NCBI GenBank assembly: GCA_018821245.1
Contig: JAHJMO010000032.1
Span: forward strand, 1 to 38,870
Source of the DNA: Patescibacteria group bacterium
GTDB lineage: Bacteria > Patescibacteriota > Microgenomatia > UBA10105 > UBA927
DNA length: 38,870 bases
Direction of reading: 5' to 3'
The notes beneath the pieces were generated by a model. It worked only from the letters and a program-made list of their open reading frames with translations. It was not told the origin of the DNA and made no database searches. A program made the position numbers and the translations under genes. How positions within the stretch are numbered: position 1 is the stretch's first letter; every line of letters starts with the position of its first letter. This document shows, one piece after another, positions 35,688-38,870 of the stretch.

Positions 35688-36815
35688 TGCCGGTATAAAC
35701 CGATCCTGAATTTGCTCTAAAATATCATTTGTTGCCTGTGGTCCATGATACCCTTCTGATCGAACGACGAGATTTTTTGTTTTATCTGGATTCTCATGCA
35801 TTTGATCTTTCGGGCCTACAAAACCGAAAGCAACGTCAAGAAATTGATTATTAGCAATCCTCGGACGGGAAAAAAGAAAATCAGCATACCCATCTCCAAT
35901 AGCAATTGATCTTGAGGCAAGATCTTCGACTGTTACAGTTTTACCTCTTCTTATTAAACTTTCTCGCGTCTGATTCAATATCATTCCTATTGCCCAATCC
36001 TTATCCAACGGAATTCCATTTACTACCGGTGCGATATTTATGGCAGTTGAAACGGGAGACAAGATAATATCTTCGTGATAGTTCCAATACTGCAAAAATT
36101 TATTAATAATTTCCGCTGCCAAAAGTATTTTTGCTTGTCTTTCGGGCGAAATTCTGCCCTCTGCATCTCTTACGACTTCAGCAGTACCTATAAGTTCTTT
36201 AGTGTCGCTCCAAATAAAATCAGGGAGTTTGATTTCTGGATTAAGGTCATGAGGTCTAAATGGACAAAAACACCGTATGCCATTAGCATCTTTGATCACA
36301 AAATGCCTTGAAGGCGGACGTGTATTTCCATCAGCCGGAAGTAGATCTCTTGTCTGTAAGAAAAAACTCGCAATTCTTGATCGCAAACTACTATTAATCA
36401 GAGGATGATCTCTAATTCCTTCATATTCCCGTGGTTCGCCGGAAATTGGATCCATAGACATTAAGCCTAATTCCGGAAAATAATGGATGTTAGGTAAAAC
36501 TGAATTAATATCAATGCCTTCTTCATGGGCAACTTGATCAAATATGGGTTTTAAATTTTCCTCTAACCAAAAACGATCGCGTCCGGTAATAAAGTTATGA
36601 TTAACTCCTTGATTAGCTGTCTGTAAAATAGTTTGTATTATTCTTGGATCAGGTATATCCCGATCAGTTATCGTTCCGTCTACGTCCCAAAAAACAGTAT
36701 CTATTTTTTCTGGCAATGCTTCCTTTCCTCTCGGATATTCCAAATGCGGAATTATTCCAGTTTCCTTAGTTAAAAGAGAGTCAGGCAGATTCAAACGCTC
36801 ATGGGAATTATTCAT
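35679..36815 (-). CDS. HAD-superfamily hydrolase-like protein
   Basis: VFWDVDGTITDRDIPDPR (motif I), SIAIGDGYADFLFS (motif IV-like). Confidence 0.75.
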   Translation of the reverse strand: MNNSHERLNLPDSLLTKETGIIPHLEYPRGKEALPEKIDTVFWDVDGTITDRDIPDPRIIQTILQTANQGVNHNFITGRDRFWLEENLKPIFDQVAHEEGIDINSVLPNIHYFPELGLMSMDPISGEPREYEGIRDHPLINSSLRSRIASFFLQTRDLLPADGNTRPPSRHFVIKDANGIRCFCPFRPHDLNPEIKLPDFIWSDTKELIGTAEVVRDAEGRISPERQAKILLAAEIINKFLQYWNYHEDIILSPVSTAINIAPVVNGIPLDKDWAIGMILNQTRESLIRRGKTVTVEDLASRSIAIGDGYADFLFSRPRIANNQFLDVAFGFVGPKDQMHENPDKTKNLVVRSEGYHGPQATNDILEQIQDRFIPALD

Positions 36816-36865
36816 ACAGGTTAGATAATTATAGCATAATAGCAGTCTATCTCAACTCACATGTT

Positions 36866-37276
36866 TTATTGAATTCCTTTAAGGACGGATTCCATGTCCA
36901 CGGAAAACCGAATACTCTGTGTCAAGCGTGCTCCGCCGGGAGTTGTTGCAGGAGAGGGAGTACCGAAAAAATATCCGCCAAGCAGAGGACGTTCGTTATT
37001 TTCATAAGAACTAATTTTCAGAGACCAAAGTCCATCGTCCATTTCGGCTGTTCCTTTTGCTTTAACCTCTTCCATAAGAAGTTTAAACGTATCAAGGGGA
37101 ATCTTTATATAATGCTCATATAAGCGGGCGTCTTCCCGATCGTAATCTCCGTGTTCAAAAACAACGTTGTCTCCTTCACGATACATAGTCCCATAACTTT
37201 CGTTATACCCACGTGATCCCCATTCATAGAATGTTGAACGTTGGACGTGAGGCGCAGTTTCCTTTAACGGTTTCAT
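36866..37276 (-). CDS. Hypothetical protein (136 aa)
   Basis: ORF same strand and directly upstream of the HAD gene; no family recognised. Confidence 0.6.
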   Translation of the reverse strand: MKPLKETAPHVQRSTFYEWGSRGYNESYGTMYREGDNVVFEHGDYDREDARLYEHYIKIPLDTFKLLMEEVKAKGTAEMDDGLWSLKISSYENNERPLLGGYFFGTPSPATTPGGARLTQSIRFSVDMESVLKGIQ

Positions 37277-37364
37277 ATCGAGAGATTAGAGCTCTATTAT
37301 AGCACACAAACAACTATTGTCAATTATCCAGTCTCAAAACACGTCAGAATTGTCCTCGGGATGG

Positions 37365-37370
37365 TATAAT
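37365..37370 (+). promoter_or_regulatory. Extended -10 (TGGTATAAT) 6 nt upstream of ATG 37377
   Basis: TGGTATAAT-AGGCCC-ATG. Confidence 0.65.
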
Positions 37371-37376
37371 AGGCCC

Positions 37377-38546
37377 ATGCAGCAATACAAAGAACAAGAC
37401 TCACGACCGAATATTCATTGGGAGATCAAATCCAGACAGCCAAAGTCTCATGAAGGAGATCTCCACGGTGTGCTGTTTTTAGACGTTGATGGGACGCTTA
37501 CCCGGCCGGGAAGTATGTACGCCATTGACAATGAGTCGCTCGACGTCGTCAAACAATTTGTCTATCGCGGGGGAACGTGCATATTTAATACCGGTGCAAC
37601 ATTAGGGAGACTGGAGCGTACGGTTTTTAACCCATTATTTGGTCTTTTGGATGAGATAACTTCGGTAGAAGTAGCAAAAAAGATATTCCAGGAACGCATC
37701 ATCGCCGCACCGGAAAACGGCTCTGCGGTCTGTTTGAATACCGATGTCAGAATAGTTGAAAACGAATTGAATTTCCGCTGGCAGGTACTGCATTTTTTGG
37801 AAGTTCCTACAAAACAAAAACTTCGTGACGTCATCCAACAGGAACTTGTGCCTCTTTTTGAAAATTCGTTTGTTGTCGGGAATGCCCCGGAAGATGAAAA
37901 CCCGAGACAATATATTTTGAGCTGGAAAGGAATAACCGACACGTTAAAACAGGTGGCTATGATACAGGAAAAAATAATTCCCAACCATCCGGAGGTCGAT
38001 TGGGTACATATTGCCATGAAGGCAGCACGCAAAACAATTGATTTCGTGCATAGCGACTCCGGTAAGAATAATTCAACGGAATGGATACTTCAGGAAGTAG
38101 GATCGCTTGAAGGTCCGGTCTTGGGTTTCGGAGATTTGGGTGACGAATTTTCCCGAGTCATTCCCACCATCAATGTCAACCGCAATAAACCGAACGAATT
38201 CAGAAGGCGGGGTATGCCTGCGATGGAATTAAACCGCTGGAAACTGTTGGGTGAGGACGGGTATGTAGTGTTAGCTGAAGGGAAAAATGCAATTGTCCGG
38301 AATAAAAAGACGGATAACGAAATTCAGGTATTACGGGATACGCAAGGCGAGATTATTTATGCCAATCAGTCAGAAAACGGCTCTATGGTTCCGAATCTTG
38401 ATGGAGGAGGATATCCGGTAGAAATACAGCCTTTTTACGGACCCAATACGCCACCTGCATACAATGGGGATGCGGGGAAGGGAACAGCCTTGATATTGCG
38501 GGAGCTTATGGACCGCGGATATTTTTCTATCAAAAGAAACAGGTGA
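37377..38546 (+). CDS. HAD-superfamily hydrolase-like protein
   Basis: GVLFLDVDGTLTRPGS, FNTGATLGRLE, LGFGDLGDEFSRV; ATG 37377 rather than upstream TTG 37317. Confidence 0.75.
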   Translation: MQQYKEQDSRPNIHWEIKSRQPKSHEGDLHGVLFLDVDGTLTRPGSMYAIDNESLDVVKQFVYRGGTCIFNTGATLGRLERTVFNPLFGLLDEITSVEVAKKIFQERIIAAPENGSAVCLNTDVRIVENELNFRWQVLHFLEVPTKQKLRDVIQQELVPLFENSFVVGNAPEDENPRQYILSWKGITDTLKQVAMIQEKIIPNHPEVDWVHIAMKAARKTIDFVHSDSGKNNSTEWILQEVGSLEGPVLGFGDLGDEFSRVIPTINVNRNKPNEFRRRGMPAMELNRWKLLGEDGYVVLAEGKNAIVRNKKTDNEIQVLRDTQGEIIYANQSENGSMVPNLDGGGYPVEIQPFYGPNTPPAYNGDAGKGTALILRELMDRGYFSIKRNR

Positions 38547-38563
38547 AAAATATCCTTGTAGAT

Positions 38564-38870
38564 TTAAAAATCATTGAATGTTTTGCCGGTGGTAGGTTTT
38601 TGAGCCTGCTCTTTTCTTTCTTCGTCAACTAATTTTACTAATTCTACAATAGAATCAAGCACAGTTTCTTCTGTTTGTTTATTTCTCGCAGCCGACCGTG
38701 CTTCGTTTTCGTACCATTCAGCCATTCCCTCGCTCCTCTGGCCGAATAGACGATCATTTTCAGCTGCATACATAATTTCAGCCAATGGATCAAACCGGAC
38801 TTCAGCCAATGGAGAATCTGCCAATTCTCTAAGTTTTACATACAGAAGATGAAACTCTTCTGTGCTAAGA
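38564..38870 (-). CDS. Hypothetical protein, partial (open through window end)
   Basis: Frame of ORF 38564..38824 stays open upstream to the window edge (...LSTEEFHLLYVKLRELADSPLAEV...). Confidence 0.6.
   Translation of the reverse strand, partial: LSTEEFHLLYVKLRELADSPLAEVRFDPLAEIMYAAENDRLFGQRSEGMAEWYENEARSAARNKQTEETVLDSIVELVKLVDEERKEQAQKPTTGKTFNDF

Noticed and set aside
1-38870. Alternative genetic code (UGA recoding, as in some CPR lineages)
   Set aside because: Well-recognised proteins end at expected lengths with TGA as well as TAA/TAG stops; no internal TGA is needed.

Overview
The window looks chromosomal, probably from a Patescibacteria/CPR-like bacterium (inferred from gene content, compact overlapping genes and small divergent proteins; no taxonomic search was possible). 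From left to right it holds: a tandem 337-bp unit of GIY-YIG ORFs with tRNA-Glu-like hairpin leaders; tdk; a small ORF coupled to a Y-family DNA polymerase; metK behind a SAM-I-type riboswitch and terminator; nadC-nadA; rarA/mgsA; an EF-Tu-domain-2-like small protein; a metallopeptidase; holA; a gluconeogenic run (phosphohexomutase, PGI/PMI, ppsA, eno, gpmI, archaeal-type FBPase, acs); rsmI, dedA, lexA, and uvrB-uvrA-[transglutaminase]-uvrC; a YvlD-like membrane protein, yvcK, secG and an SBP; four tRNAs plus a degenerate tRNA region; and a distal block of poorly characterised genes with two HAD proteins. The most notable candidate for something undescribed is a pair of homologous structured RNA elements (7505-7627 and 16904-17013). 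They sit directly upstream of two unrelated genes (EF-Tu-domain-2-like protein and FBP aldolase/phosphatase) and differ by several compensatory base changes. Other points of interest are a leader-peptide/terminator attenuator candidate on the minus strand (35381-35524), in-frame palindromic or tandem-repeat insertions in ppsA, rsmI and acs, a repeated -10/N6/ATG arrangement predicting leaderless mRNAs, and a candidate LexA operator between lexA and uvrB.
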